A stretch of 64,000 nucleotides of DNA, from contig NC_133652.1 in assembly GCF_009905375.1 (NCBI RefSeq), forward strand, positions 118,308,878 through 118,372,877, written 5' to 3'. This DNA is from Apium graveolens. Taxonomy: Eukaryota; Streptophyta; Magnoliopsida; Apiales; Apiaceae. The notes beneath the pieces were generated by a model. The model did no database searches. It saw only the letters and a program-made list of their open reading frames with translations, and was not told where the DNA came from. Positions 45,647 through 57,468 of the stretch are shown here, one piece after another; the stretch's first letter is position 1, and the number at the start of each line of letters is the position of its first letter. The translations under genes and the position numbers were made by a program.

Positions 45647-46754
45647 ATGTTTGAGAACCACTTCAACATGCCTTCCCTCTATGCTCAGGAGGCTATGAAC
45701 AAGTGTTCGACGATGCGGTCGATGAAAGGTATAACTTTAGTCTCTCCCTTCTCTCTTAACCGTTATTCGAACATCTTAAATAGTATAATAGATGAGTTAG
45801 CCGATGAGTACCCTAGTATTGTAAGTCTCAATGCCTATCAACATAAGAGCGTGTTTGGTCGAGAGGATGTTGACAAGATCAAGTTGAGCTACCACTTCCC
45901 CGAGTGGATCATAGTTTGTAAAGTTAGATCGAATGAGAGGACTTGCAACTGGAGCCGTATTAGGCTTTATGCATACAAGGTGGTATTGAAGGCTGGGTTG
46001 AGGTTCCCTTCACATCCCTTCATTCATCGACTACTTGTTGAGCTAAAGGTTCACCCCTGCCAGCTTTATCCCAATGCTTAGGCCTTCATCATTATGTTTA
46101 TCGTGAAGTGCCACGACCTTGGCATCCCATTAAATGTTACGATGTTTGGAAGCTTATTTATGTTGAAAAACTTCTCTTCTACCAGACCTGACTGGGTTCA
46201 AATCAAATATAGGCCTTGCGTTCAACATATTGTGAACATTCACTCTCTTCTAGACTCAATTCATCAATAGAACCACAAATTCTTGGTTTTGGAGTGGGAA
46301 GAAGGCGACTGGGGAGAGGACTCCAGACGTGCCTTCGGTTATCCTGTTGACGGTGCTCACTACATCTTAGATCTCAGTACTGAAGAGCTTTATGCTTGTG
46401 ACCAACCCATCAAGGATAATGGCCAAACTCCTTACTAGCGATTTATTACAGAAACTAAACTTGTGGAGGACGGAATTAGTAGCCTCTCTAAATAGGGTAT
46501 TTATTTTCATTCTACCCAAAACTTGGTCAAATTTGTTATTATACCGATTCTTTCTTTGTTTTGTTTCAGCTGCGGAAGATTTGGTTGTCCAAAATGACAA
46601 GGGCGGCATGGTCACCAAGAGGATATCAAGGAAAGCTTCGGATCAAGCGAATCGCATTCCCAAGCTCCCCACTTTCCTTGAACCTTCAGGTTCCGGGAAG
46701 AAAAGGGCTAAGGGCTCAGACGGAAGCTACAAGACCCCCTTTGAGACGTCATGA
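45647..46754 (+). pseudogene. TAT-A antisense gene, homologue of the TAT-B gene
   Basis: Starts MFENHFNMPSLYAQ. It contains AGLRFPSHPFIHRLLVELKV and HPCQLYPNA, the counterpart of RLPIHPFIPVLLADV and QLPPNSWRL in TAT-B, and later EWEEGDWGEDSRRAFGYPVDG-like sequence matching TAT-B's WEGGDWGTLFRSSFGLAVDG. A 73-bp intron (46497-46569, GTATTT...GTTTCAG) is phase 1, as at the corresponding place in TAT-B; the next exon begins AAEDLVVQNDKGG. Stops lie at 46079-46081, near 46268, near 46436 and next to the intron. The product would be nuclear or cytosolic, of unknown role. Confidence 0.7.
46497..46569 (+). other. Intron of the TAT-A antisense gene, phase 1
   Basis: GT...CAG with a T-rich 3' side. 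Removing it keeps the frame into AAEDLVV. The position and phase match intron 2 of the TAT-B gene. Confidence 0.6.
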
Positions 46755-47074
46755 GGTATCACCATCCAGGACTCAGTGTTCAAGAACCCAACTCTTTCCT
46801 TGGATTGATCTAATTGTTGCATCACTCCTCCTGATCTTCTCCATATCTCCACGAGTGAAAAGCTTCTTGAAGCGGAGATGCCTGGTTCTCATGCCTTATT
46901 CCACGTACTCTTAATTTTTATTAAACTCTATTCGAGAGTATTTTGGTCGACCTAAAGCCATTAGTTTGGGAGGTTGGCCCCCTTAAGTCGGCTAAGGACC
47001 TTTTTCTAGGGAAGCCTGGTCGGCCCAAGGCCTACACTTTAGGAGGTCGGCCCCCTTAGGTCGGTCGGGGCTTC
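46755..47074. repeat. TAT-A remnant with further GGTCGGCC repeats
   Basis: Frame decay after the antisense gene, then AGGTCGGCCCCCTTA-type repeats to 47070. TAT-A is cut here by Copia-3. Confidence 0.6.
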
Positions 47075-47607
47075 TATTAGGAGCAATTGATGATATCAAA
47101 CAGAAACTATTAGAAGCTCACATCAGAACTAATATATCAACGGATGCCGATGACATCAACGGATGATGACATATCAACGGATGATAAGATATCAACGGAT
47201 GATGATTTCAACGGATGATGATGTCAACAGATAATGAAATCAATATTTGTCACATCAGCTGATCTTTGAGGAGGAAAAGGAAACAGGATTTTCAAGGCGG
47301 TGAATGACTTAATCTCAGAAGCAATAGTATAGGTTTCCTTGTTCTTAATAGAATAGGATTCCTTATACATTATTAGCTTTGCTCTATATAAAGTACATAT
47401 TAGGTTCATGCTATAAGCATTACGACATTGATATATCTTTCGCATAACCTAGCAGCTCTCAAGGATATTTGTTCATCCTTTCGAGAGAGTACATGTGTAA
47501 TAAGTTTTTATCAGTTAATATAAAAACTGTTGATTATGTTGAAGCTTTGTCGATTAGATTGTATTAACTGTATTCACCCCCCTCTACAGTTGATTAAGGG
47601 CCTAACA
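47075..47607 (+). mobile_element. Copia-3 5' LTR
   Basis: 533 bp. Ends GGGCCTAACA. The expected start TGTTAGG appears as TATTAGG, a G-to-A change in the terminal TG; that start is inferred by symmetry with the CCTAACA end. Confidence 0.6.
47130..47245 (+). repeat. Short repeats (ATCAACGGATGATGA) in the Copia-3 LTR
   Basis: Six or so copies of a ~16-20-bp unit with small changes in U3; rejected as CRISPR because there are no unique spacers. Confidence 0.75.
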
Positions 47608-47609
47608 AT

Positions 47610-47621
47610 TGGTATCAGAGC
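47610..47621 (+). promoter_or_regulatory. Copia-3 primer-binding site
   Basis: TGGTATCAGAGC, 2 bp after the LTR end. Confidence 0.9.
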
Positions 47622-47667
47622 TTGCTGTAAATGTACAAATAGTTTAAGATCTGAAGATCAATCTACA

Positions 47668-50040
47668 ATGGCAGATAAAGTAGAAGAGACAAAAAATCCG
47701 AAGCCGCAACCCCCAGCCGCATCACAGATAAGCAGCGACATGAGTAGGTATGAAGCAATCAAGGTGCCTATCCTGAAGATACATGAATATCCAATCTGAA
47801 AAGTCAGGATGGCCATGTGTTTGGAAGCCACGGATCCTGAATACCTAAGCAGGATCTATGATGGTCCTCATAGACCAATGAAGGTAGTTGTTTCTCTTAC
47901 AGGATAACCAGAGAAGATGATAGACAAAGATAGGAAGGAGTATACTCCTGAATATATCTCGTCTATCATGAAGGATCCTAAGGTTAGACATATCCTACAC
48001 AACAGTCTTGATAGTGTTATGTCCAATAGAGTCATTGGATGTAAAACATCAAAAGAGATATGGGATGCTTTAGAAGTAAAGTGCAAGGTATAACTTTTAT
48101 CAAGAAGAATAAGAGGACAGTACTTACTCAAGAATATGAGCACTTTGACTCAAGGGATAATGAGTCCCTAACTGAGATCTATGACAGATTTCAGAAGTTG
48201 TTGAATGACTTAGCCCTTGTTAACAAAGAATATGATTTGGATGACTCAAACTTGAAGTTCTTACTTGGTCTCCCTGAAAAGTGGGACTTTAAAGTCACAT
48301 CAATCAGGGATAACTATAATCTTGATATCACACCTCTAGATGAGATCTATGGAGTTCTGAAAACTCATGAACTAGAGATGAAGCAAAGGAGAAAGAGGAA
48401 AAGATCAAAAGCTAGACCAGTTGCACTCAAAGTTGAAAAGAAGCCAAAGGAGAAAGCTAGGAGAAAAAACTACTCCAAAGGGAAAACCATGATTGCTAAG
48501 TCATATACTGAATCATCAAATTCTGATGATGACTCAAATCCTGATACTGAATCAGATACTGACAGTGATCACAACAATAATGAAGATATGAATCAAATGG
48601 CTGCCCTACTAGTTAAAAGTTTGAAGAAGATGGTCTACAGAAACTTCAAGAAAGGGAGAAGATTTTCCAGAAAAGGTTCCAATTCCTCAAACTCTGATTA
48701 GAGGAACATTAGAAGAGATACTGATTGGAAGGAATCTAGATCTGGAAAATCTGGCAAGTCAAAAAAGAGATGCTACAACTGTGATGGACTTGGACACTTT
48801 GCAGCTGACTGCAGGAAACCCAGAGCTGAGAAGAAACAAGCTTTGATCTCAAAGAAGAGAAACTGGGATGATTCATCAGACTCAGATGATGGGATCAATT
48901 ATGCTCTCATGGAAAATGCTAATGCTGAGACCAACGATGCTGAATTAAAGGTACCTCAGTCTACTCTTGCATTTGATAATGATGATATCTATGAATTAAG
49001 ATTATTTCTTAAGTCTCTGCATGATAGTTTTAGGGATCAAACCTTAGAGAACAATAGAATCAAGAGTGAAAACTCTGTGCTAAAGAAAATGAATGATTAC
49101 CTAGAAACTGAGTTGCTTTCCATGCTAGAAATTCAAAAAGAAAGAGATAATGTTGTTTATGTTAAAGAAAAATTGTTAGAAAAACATGCTTATCTAGAAA
49201 TGGAGCTAGCTAAAGAAAGATAAGTCATTAAACTTTGGACTAACTCAGGAAAGACAACTCAGGAAATCTTAGAAAATGGCTATTGGGGATCAGGATTAGG
49301 ATATTCAGCTAGATCTAATTTTGATAAGAACATTGGAGAAAAAATTGAGAAAACAGAACCAATAAAAACTGATAGTCAGGTCAAATTGAACAAGGTTCAA
49401 ATAAATACCATTAAGTTTAATCCAAGTGCTAATAATGTTAAATCAATCCATGAGGAAGTTACTACCTCAACACCTAGATCAAACTTAATTACTGAAAAGA
49501 GTGAACAAGTTCACACAGATTCAGTAAATATTGATTCAATGACTTAGAAACAGCTTAAGCAAAAGCTGAAGGAATTACACATGAAAGAGAAGAGGAAAAG
49601 GTCTAGGAAAAATAGGAATGTCAAGGTAGGTGTTAATAAGAATCGAAATTATATGACTCCTCCTAATGCACCTAGAAAGACCTGTTCAAACTGTGGTAGC
49701 ACTAATCATCTTGCTAATTCTTACAGGAAGAATAAAGAGATAGAAGTTGTTCCTTCTAAGTTAGAGTTTAGGAATAGAACAACTATATATAAACCACAGA
49801 ATCCTTGTTTTCATTATGGCAGTGTTTGGCACTCTATTTATACATGTAAAGTGTATCACAGTTTGTATTATGACTTTTATAAACTGAAACCCTATTTAGT
49901 TAAAGCAAAATCTGTTTCTGCATGTATAAATATTGATAGTAAGAATGTTAACATAAATTCTGATATGAAGTCTTCTGCTGCATATGTTAACAAACTTAAA
50001 GAGGCCAAATGATCCAAGAAAGTATGGATCCTTAAAAATA
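47668..50040 (+). pseudogene. Copia-3 gag
   Basis: Starts MADKVEETKNPKPQPP. The core matches Copia-1 (KVRHILHNSLDSVMSNRV; LTQEYEHFDSRDNESLTEIY). The first zinc knuckle is CYNCDGLGHFAADC (near 48771). The second (CSNCGSTNHLANSY) and third (CFHYGSVWHSIYTC) have each lost a Cys. A Ser/Asp-rich linker precedes the knuckle and a coiled-coil-like region follows. Stops lie at 47797-47799, about 47906, 48699, 49221 and 49546, with a frameshift near 48080. Confidence 0.8.
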
Positions 50041-52770
50041 CTAACTGATTCAAATTACTAATTGCAGGGTGACAAGAGGAATGCTCTAGTCTTGGATAGT
50101 GGATGCTCATGACATATGACTGGTTATAAATCCCTGCTATCAGAATTTGAGGAGAAGGCTGGCCCAAACGTTTCTTATGGAGATGGCAACTTAGGAAAAA
50201 TCTTGGGATATGGCAAAATCAGAATTGGAAATGTCATCATTGAAAATGTAGCTCTGCTTACAGGACTCAAGCATAATCTGATCAATGTGAGTCGAATCTG
50301 TGACAGAGGTTACCATGTCAACTTTTATAAGGAGCATTGTGAAATTTTCAGTAAGTCTGATGGCAAGATCACATTGACTGGTGTGAGACATGGTAGTTTA
50401 TATGAAGCCAGGTTCTCCACAAGAATTGATAATTCAGAAGTTTATCTACTGAGTAGAGCATCTATGGAAGATAGTTGGAACTGGCATAAAAGACTTTGTC
50501 ACCTCAACTTCAACATTATCAATGAACTTGTGAGGAAAGATCTTGTAAGAGGATTTCCCAATACAGTGTTTATTCCTGATGGCTTATGTGATTCATGCCA
50601 GAAAGCCAAACAAAGGAAGACATCTTTCAAGAGTAAAACTGAATCCTCCATTCTTGAACCATATCATCTACTTCATGTTGATCTCTTTGGTCCAGTGAAT
50701 GTTATGTCTATTGCCAAGAAGAGGTATGCACTTGTGATTGTTGATGAATATACAAGATACACATGGGTGTATTTTTTGCACACCAAGGATGAATCTCCAT
50801 CCATTCTTCTTAATCATGTGAGGGCGCTGGAAAAAGGATCAACATACAAAGTGAAGATCATCAGAAGTGATAATGGAACTGAATTCAAGAATAGCTCTAT
50901 GGAAGAGTTCTACAAACTCAAGGGGATAAAACAATAGTTTTCTGCTTCTGGAACTCCAAAAAAATGGATTTGTTGAAAGAAAGAATATAACTCTAATTGA
51001 AGTTGCAAGGACCATTCTAGAGGAAGCAAGATTGCCTACCTACTTCTGGGCTGAGGCTGTGCCAATTGATTGCTTTACACTAAATGCAACATTGATCAAC
51101 AAGCATGGAAAAACATAATTTGAGATGGTGAAAGGAAAGAAGCCAAATTTGAAAATAGTTTATATATTTGGTTGTAAGTGTTTTGTTCTCAAAACTCATC
51201 TTGAGCAGCTTACCAAGTTTGACTTAAAAGCTAATGTAGGAATCTTTTTGGGATATCCATTATCTACAAAAGCCTTCAGAGTTTACAATCTGAGAACAAG
51301 AACAATCATGGAATCAATACATGTATCTTTTGATGATAAGAAGATAACAGGTCTAGAAGATGCAGATGACCATGACAAGTTTAGATTTGAAAATGAAGTA
51401 CCTTATACTGAACTTATATATCCTGATTCTGATTCAGTAAATCCTGATATCATTCAATACTCTGAGGTTCCATAGAATAGTAGAAATTCTTCTGACACTA
51501 AAGCATATGTTGAGGGGGAGCAACATGACTCAAATCCAGATACTACTGCAAGTGATTCAACTCAAGAAATATCAGTAGAAAGATCATCAGACTCATCTTC
51601 CTCAAACTCTGATAAGTCAAATACTGATAATAGTGGGAACACTGATTCAGGGGGAATATCAGGAAATAATAGTGGTACCACTCAAGGAAATAACAGAGAA
51701 TTCATGGATCAAGAGGAGGTTCTTCTTCTAGAAGTCAACATCCATCTGCAAGAAAATGGTCTAAGTCACACACACCTGACTTAATCATTGGAAACCCTGA
51801 TAGTGGTGTAAGAACAAGAAAAGCCACTCATAATAAATGTCTCTACCATTCTTTTCTATCTCAAACTGAACCTAAGAAGGTTGAAGAAGCTCTGCAAGAT
51901 GCTGACTGGGTCACAGCAATGCAAGAGGAACTCAATGAGTTTGAAAGGAACACAGTCTGGACTCTTATGCCAAGACCAAAGAACAGATCTGTAGTTGGCA
52001 CAAAGTGGGTGTTCAGAAAAAAAACTGACAATGAGGGCATTGTTACAAGGAACAAAGCAAGACTGGTTGCAAAGGGTTACTCACAACAAGAAGACATTGA
52101 TTATGATGAGACATTTGCTCCAATTGCAAGGTTAGAAGCAATAGGGATCTTTCTTGCATATGATGCTCACAAGAAATTTAAGGTGTTCCAAATGGATGTG
52201 AAGAGTGCATTTCTAAATGGAGAACTTGAAGAGGAAGTTTATGTTGAACAACCTCCAGGGTTCATTGATCCAAAGTATCCAGATCATGTCTACTTACTGG
52301 ATAAAGCACTCTAAGGATTGAAGGAAGCTCCAAGGGCCCGGTATGAAACACTTTCTCTATTTCAGCTTGAGAACGGTTTCACAAGAGGTACAATTGATAA
52401 AACTTTCTTTTATAAATACTATGGTAAGGACTTGTTATTAGTACATATATATGTTGATGATATCATTTTTGGATCTACTAATGATAAAATCTGTGAGAGA
52501 TTTGCAAAGCTAATGCAGACCAGATATCAAATGAGTATGATGGGAGAATTGAGTTACTTTTGGGGGTTACAAGTTAAATAGACTGATGAAGGAATATTCA
52601 TAAATCAATCCAAATACACCAGGAATTTACTCAAAAGATTTAGAATGCAAGACTACTCAACTGCAAAAACTCCTATGACCACTGCAACCAAGTTAGATTT
52701 AAATACTAGTTCTTTAGTAGATACAACTAACTACAGAGGTATGATTGGCTCACTCCTATATCTGACTGCT
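50041..52770 (+). pseudogene. Copia-3 pol, truncated in the RT-RNase H region
   Basis: Protease DSGCS followed by a stop at the next codon (about 50110). GAG-pre-integrase (WHKRLCHLNF; CDSCQKAKQRK). Integrase (HVDLFGP; RSDNGTEF) with a stop at 50935-50937 and frameshifts through the Glu region to about 51125. RT from about 51900 ([40 protein letters not shown] intact near 52450), with stops at 52312 and 52579. The reading continues to GSLLYLTA at 52769, cut by the Gypsy-C LTR. Confidence 0.85.
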
Positions 52771-53443
52771 TGTAATAACTCAAATTTTTGAGACCTTGTA
52801 AAACGTTTAATGAATAGTAACCCTGACAGACGGGAAAAACTTTTGAGCCCACACTATGTAGTGCATGAGAAAATGAGTTTCGGAATTGATATTACGACTA
52901 TACGTACCAAATGAGTGTATGTAAACGCTATTAGTTTTCGAAGAAAACGAACTTTGAAAAATGACCGTATTTACGACTTATCGAGAATTACGAGAATCAC
53001 AATATAATTACGAGATTAAAATCCTATGGATTTATATTCAAGTAGGATAAATAAAAATATAAGGAATAAATACAAAAGGAATTACATTGCGAACCACTTA
53101 CGAGTAAGTATTACGGAGAACGTTAAAAGTAACCGAGTGAACGCGTAAATGATTAAATAAACGTAACGCACTAACTAAACCATGGTAAGGAAGTAACCAT
53201 GGTTACTTCATCAAATAGTGAGCTAACCATAGGATGACCAAGCTAGCTAGCAAATAGTGTGCTAAGAAGCTAACCTTGTAGTTAGCTTGTAAGCTAGCAA
53301 GCTACAAAGATATGTCCATGGATTTGGCAACAAGGAATAAACCTAGAATGCTATCCTAGGAAGAATAAAATTAAGTTGCAAAGATATCAAGTCACCTTCC
53401 AAGAAGCAACCTATCCAAGCATCCAAGAGAAGCAACCAAGTAG

Positions 53444-53451
53444 TATAAATA
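53444..53451 (+). promoter_or_regulatory. Gypsy-C LTR TATA box
   Basis: TATAAATA within AGTATAAATACCCCCCCATC; conserved at 62786-62793 in the right LTR. Confidence 0.7.
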
Positions 53452-55105
53452 CCCCCCCATCCCCATTTTTGTTCCATTCGGCTATATTGAAGAAAAATGG
53501 AGAATTGGAATTCAAAACTCCAAGTTCAAGCTCTTGTAAAATCACCCAATTAATTCCCAAGCCTCCTAGCAACTAAAATAAGGTAAGAAAATTCTTTCAT
53601 ACCTTTTTATCAAGGTTTGATGGGTGGAATAAATTCAAGAAACTCACTAGTGAATAGTGTGAATAGTAACCTCTCTTTGGTTTCTTGATTTCAATGGTGG
53701 TTTTAGGTTCTACAAATCATACCAAGCACTTCCAAGCCTCCACCATCCTCAAGAACACATCTCAAGCTTTCAAGAAAGGTAAAAATCTTTGGCCCAACTT
53801 TATTTAAGGTTCATTTTTAAGATCCATTTAGTATGTGGTAGTAAACCTAGCTTACTAAGTAGTATTGATGAAATCTTGATGTTCAAGTTAAGTAGATTTA
53901 AGGTTAGTTGTTGTTGCCTCAAGAATATGATGTTCTTGAGAGGAGTTGGTGTGTTGATGATTTCTCAATTTCAAGTAAAAATAATGATTTCTCAATTTTA
54001 TAAAAATGTCGGAGCCGAGACCGCGCGAGTAGAAACCGCAAGAATCCTTAAGCGGAGCCAACGACGATAATGAGAATGAACCCAAGGTACTTAGGAAAAT
54101 GAAGTGACCATAATATGAATATGACTTAAAAGAAATGTTGAGGGTAGTATGAGTTGAGAGGATTCAAAATGAGTAGCGCATAAGTGCGAGATACCATAAA
54201 TTAGGACGGGACATAACGAAATGAAATGTGTGTATGGTTATAGATTTCCGAGCAGAACCTAGAGCATTCTCCACCTCGAGATACCCAGGCAAGTTTACAA
54301 ACCCAACTCCATTTTTAATGTTGTGTTGTGAAAGGATTGTTTTACTATCATCGCTTAAATACCATGTTTTCCATGATACGTAGTTGTTGAATTTTCGCAT
54401 AATATAGCGATGTTGTACGATAAGTATATATCGTGAAATGTTATTTCGCTTTAGGCGTGACGTATTATATAAGACCGAGGATCGGTCGGGATTTAAGATA
54501 AAACCCGAAAATCATTCCGGAGATATTATAGGATGGGTATAAGTCCATAATAGTACGTTTTAAAGGGACTCATCGTCCATTTACGAAACATTAAAATACC
54601 TAGAACTTTTATTAAAACGATTTTCCAACGATCATATCCCCTCAACTATATTTTATTGTTCAGATAATAAATATTATATACGTATTCCTTTATTATAGGA
54701 GTAGTATACTTCACGTTTATTTATTCAAACCCGATTAATTATTATAGATTATTAATTATGTAGATACAAACTAGTTGAGGAATATTATTTTAAATAAACC
54801 TTTTAGAGAGTAAACTCATTCGAGGTATGATTTAATCAATTATCATTTAATTAATTATAGACTATTATTTATTTAATTATTATTTATTAAAGGATTATTA
54901 TTGATTTAAAAATCATAGATCCTGATATAAAACATACTTTTTGATTTAGAAGTATCATTCAAATAATTTCAGATCGTCGGTGAATATTATCCCGACTTAT
55001 TAATATTTTGAATATAGTTTCAAGGAGAAACTTTTCCCCTTATTGATTATCTGTTGACAACGGTCAACTCACATCCTTAGTACTTCCTCTGAAACTTTCG
55101 GAAGT

Positions 55106-55107
55106 AC

Positions 55108-55138
<31 letters not shown>

Positions 55139-55323
55139 CAGTAAAGCTATGCCTTTCAACAAGCAAAACACTTGGAGGAACTTCGATGTGGTTCGAGTTC
55201 TCAAGACATGATAGGATTATATTTATATATATGTATATATATATAGTAAAGCTATGCCTTTCAACAAGCAAAACACTTGGAGGAACTTCGATGTGGTTCG
55301 AGTTCTCAAGACATGATAGGATT
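55106..55323 (+). repeat. 79-bp perfect direct duplication with (TA)n in the Gypsy-C LTR
   Basis: Copies at 55140-55218 and 55245-55323 are identical. Each is preceded by a TA-rich microsatellite (55106-55138 and about 55220-55244). The period is 105 bp. Confidence 0.9.
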
Positions 55324-56257
55324 TCCTAAAGGACAAGGGAAGGGTAGAATCCAAGTACTTCGTGTATTGGATAGGCTACTGGTACCGTAGGAGACGGTAC
55401 AATATGTACCTATGGTCCTGCGAAGTGTGTGTATACCCGAAATGAGGACACATAGCCCGTATGCGGCAAGGGTGATACCCGAGAGATGACGGTTTCGTCC
55501 TTCTACTAGTAGAAAATGTTACTATTTCCGTAGTATGACTGATCATCGTATGCGGTGGCTCCAGTGAATGTCCAAAATTCTTCCAATTGGAATTGAGATG
55601 CAATACCGTAACCCAAACCTAGGTGCTGGGATTACTATTAAGGTATTCGCAGGTTATAAAAACCCCCTTAAAGAATTGTTTTCGTAAGAAGGTGTGTAAC
55701 ACCAAGGAAAACTATTTTCGAATAAAACATATATATAATATATGATAATTTAATATAGTCATTTCCATACTGTACATTATTATGCTGAGCATTATAGCTC
55801 ACACTTGTTTTCTTAAATTGACACAACACAACAGTGAATCAAGATGCCTGCCATAAGAACCACAGCCTGGAAACGGGTAGGAAATGGCCAGCTGTTCCGT
55901 AAATTATTTGGTGCTGTACCTCAGGTAGTCAGAATAAGCTGGATTAGTTTTCAGTTGTTTATAGTTCGACTTATTTATAAGTATGGTTTATGTAAGATAA
56001 GAAACAAGAAACGTATATTTGGCTGGCGGACTAACCTTACCTAAAGGTCACTCCCCGGTAAGACTAATTATATTTGGGTTGTAATAAAATTACTCTAGTG
56101 ATGATGGTTCGTTTCCAAGACAATAACCTGTAAGTGTGTGTGTGATAAGTGTGGGGTCGTGAAGCGTGAGTATTTACATATTGTAGTGTGAGTTGCGTGA
56201 GTTTAGATGGCGTGGCTTCCGAGACTCCTGACCTCGGGTTTTGGGGCGCCACAGAAA

Positions 56258-56270
56258 TGGTATCAGAGCC
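56258..56270 (+). promoter_or_regulatory. Gypsy-C primer-binding site
   Basis: TGGTATCAGAGCC, 4 bp after the LTR end; initiator tRNA-Met type. Confidence 0.95.
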
Positions 56271-56436
56271 TTAGGTTATCAAATCTTGGAAACGATAGGA
56301 TATAAAATAAGTAGACCTAAGAATAATAAAATAATCAATTAGAGCACAAGTCGAGTTCGTCATCGGGCTACACGGGTAGTCTTGACTGTTTTACCCTCAA
56401 GGGAATTCCAACTCTAAGTTAGTAACATCTTTCCTA

Positions 56437-56916
56437 TTGTGTCAGGTACCAGTGGAGCCTAGGGGGGAGGTTGATCTTGTTGATGATGTCATGATTCCTG
56501 AGCGTGACCCTATTCCCGAGCCAGAGAGCCCACCCATTGATGAATCAGATGATGACCCTACTGAGGATGTCCTAGAAGAGGAGACTGAGCTTCCTATCCC
56601 CGTAGCTAATGGCGTAGTATGGAGAGATGTAGAGATGTACCCACACCAGGCTATTCGCTCTCCTACACCACCCCCAGGGATCCAGAGCCCTATGTCCTAT
56701 ACTGATGATGATGATGAGGAGGCGATACGCGCACAGTTGTATGAGGTCCATGACATATCGTCTAGCGACCCAGATTCACCTCTACCACCACCGGCGACCA
56801 TGCATGTAGCCGTACACGACTGGATAGTGGGTCAGCTTAACGCTGAGATCACTGCGGCATCTACTCGCATTGCGGAGTTATGCCAGGCATTGACAGCTGA
56901 GAGAGCCCCCGACTAG
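56437..56916 (+). CDS. Extra ORF upstream of gag in Gypsy-C, unknown function
   Basis: 160 codons, intact within the frame. Acidic and Pro-rich (ESPPIDESDDDPTEDVLEEE; SPTPPPGIQSPMSYTDDDDE), ending in a potential helix, NAEITAASTRIAELCQALTA. No known domain is recognised. It lies between the primer site and gag, in a different position from the Tat and SIRE extra ORFs. Being open is notable in an element whose gag-pol has many stops, though 160 codons of low-complexity sequence could survive by chance. The reading may start upstream of the first ATG. Confidence 0.45.
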   Translation: MCQVPVEPRGEVDLVDDVMIPERDPIPEPESPPIDESDDDPTEDVLEEETELPIPVANGVVWRDVEMYPHQAIRSPTPPPGIQSPMSYTDDDDEEAIRAQLYEVHDISSSDPDSPLPPPATMHVAVHDWIVGQLNAEITAASTRIAELCQALTAERAPD

Positions 56917-57468
56917 GATACCCAGGAGATTTCAGAGCTGCTTCCCCATCTATAGCCCTTAGAGAGATCGATGGGATCGAGCTCCGTACCAGGGTTCAGA
57001 TGAGGATGGCATCAGTGGGAGGATACATCCCGGTAGTTGATGCAGAGATGATGATTGCAGGAGCGATGAGGAGGGTGCGTGACCTCACTCGCAGTGATAG
57101 TGACTGAGAGACTAGTGACTAGATGTAGACCTTGAAGAAGGCTGGGTGACTTGTCACCAATTTTGATAGGATTGCTAGTAGTAGATAGCGTTCCTAGCCT
57201 TTCAGGGTACACTACTTATGTATTTTCATTTCAGTATTCAGAACTAGTAATGATAGATTGTAATCAGGCATGTATGAACTCGGCTAGCTGTTTCATCCCG
57301 CAAGATATAAATGGGAGATCTTATTAATATATATCTAAACAGTTATTAAGAAATGATGTCTATATTATTGCACTTTATAAAACCTGTTAGATAATAAATG
57401 ACATGCTTACATATGAATAAAATAACCCAACTGTTATAATTATGTGACCAATTTTCTTTATCAGAATA
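56917..57468 (+). other. Gypsy-C leader between the extra ORF and gag
   Basis: Many stops in all frames. It ends TTTTCTTTATCAG just before the gag ATG, which looks like an intron acceptor, so gag may be expressed from a spliced RNA; no donor was pinned down. Confidence 0.4.

Larger units (their letters stand above)
18791..47074 (-). mobile_element. TAT-A: Tat-type Ty3/Gypsy element, interrupted and truncated
   Basis: Visible parts are a 3' LTR (18791-19276), the adjoining polypurine tract, a tandem-repeat 3' region (19560-20032 continuing at 44589-45190), and a plus-strand antisense gene (45647-46754). The order matches TAT-B. Copia-1 is inserted at 20033-44588 with a CCCCG duplication. At 47075 Copia-3 interrupts it, so gag-pol and the other LTR would lie beyond the window or be lost. 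It is clearly divergent from TAT-B: the LTRs share the layout but little straight identity. Confidence 0.7.
47075..52770 (+). mobile_element. Copia-3: Ty1/Copia element, 5' part, cut by Gypsy-C
   Basis: A relative of Copia-1 with LTR (47075-47607), primer site, gag and pol up to the RT-RNase H region. The remainder would lie beyond 64000, behind Gypsy-C. The pol reading runs smoothly to GSLLYLTA, at which point the Gypsy-C LTR begins (52771), so the interruption is by insertion. It is more diverged from Copia-0 and Copia-1 than they are from each other. Confidence 0.85.
52771..56253 (+). mobile_element. Gypsy-C 5' LTR
   Basis: TGTAATAACTCAAATTTTTG...TTGGGGCGCCACA. Relative to the right LTR it lacks about 370 bp (right-side material around 63300-63680), while the right LTR lacks ~17 bp near 62480. 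A TATA box is at 53444-53451. Confidence 0.9.

Noticed and set aside
47130..47245. Closely spaced short repeats, CRISPR-like at first glance
   Set aside because: Tandem units without unique spacers, inside the U3 part of an LTR.
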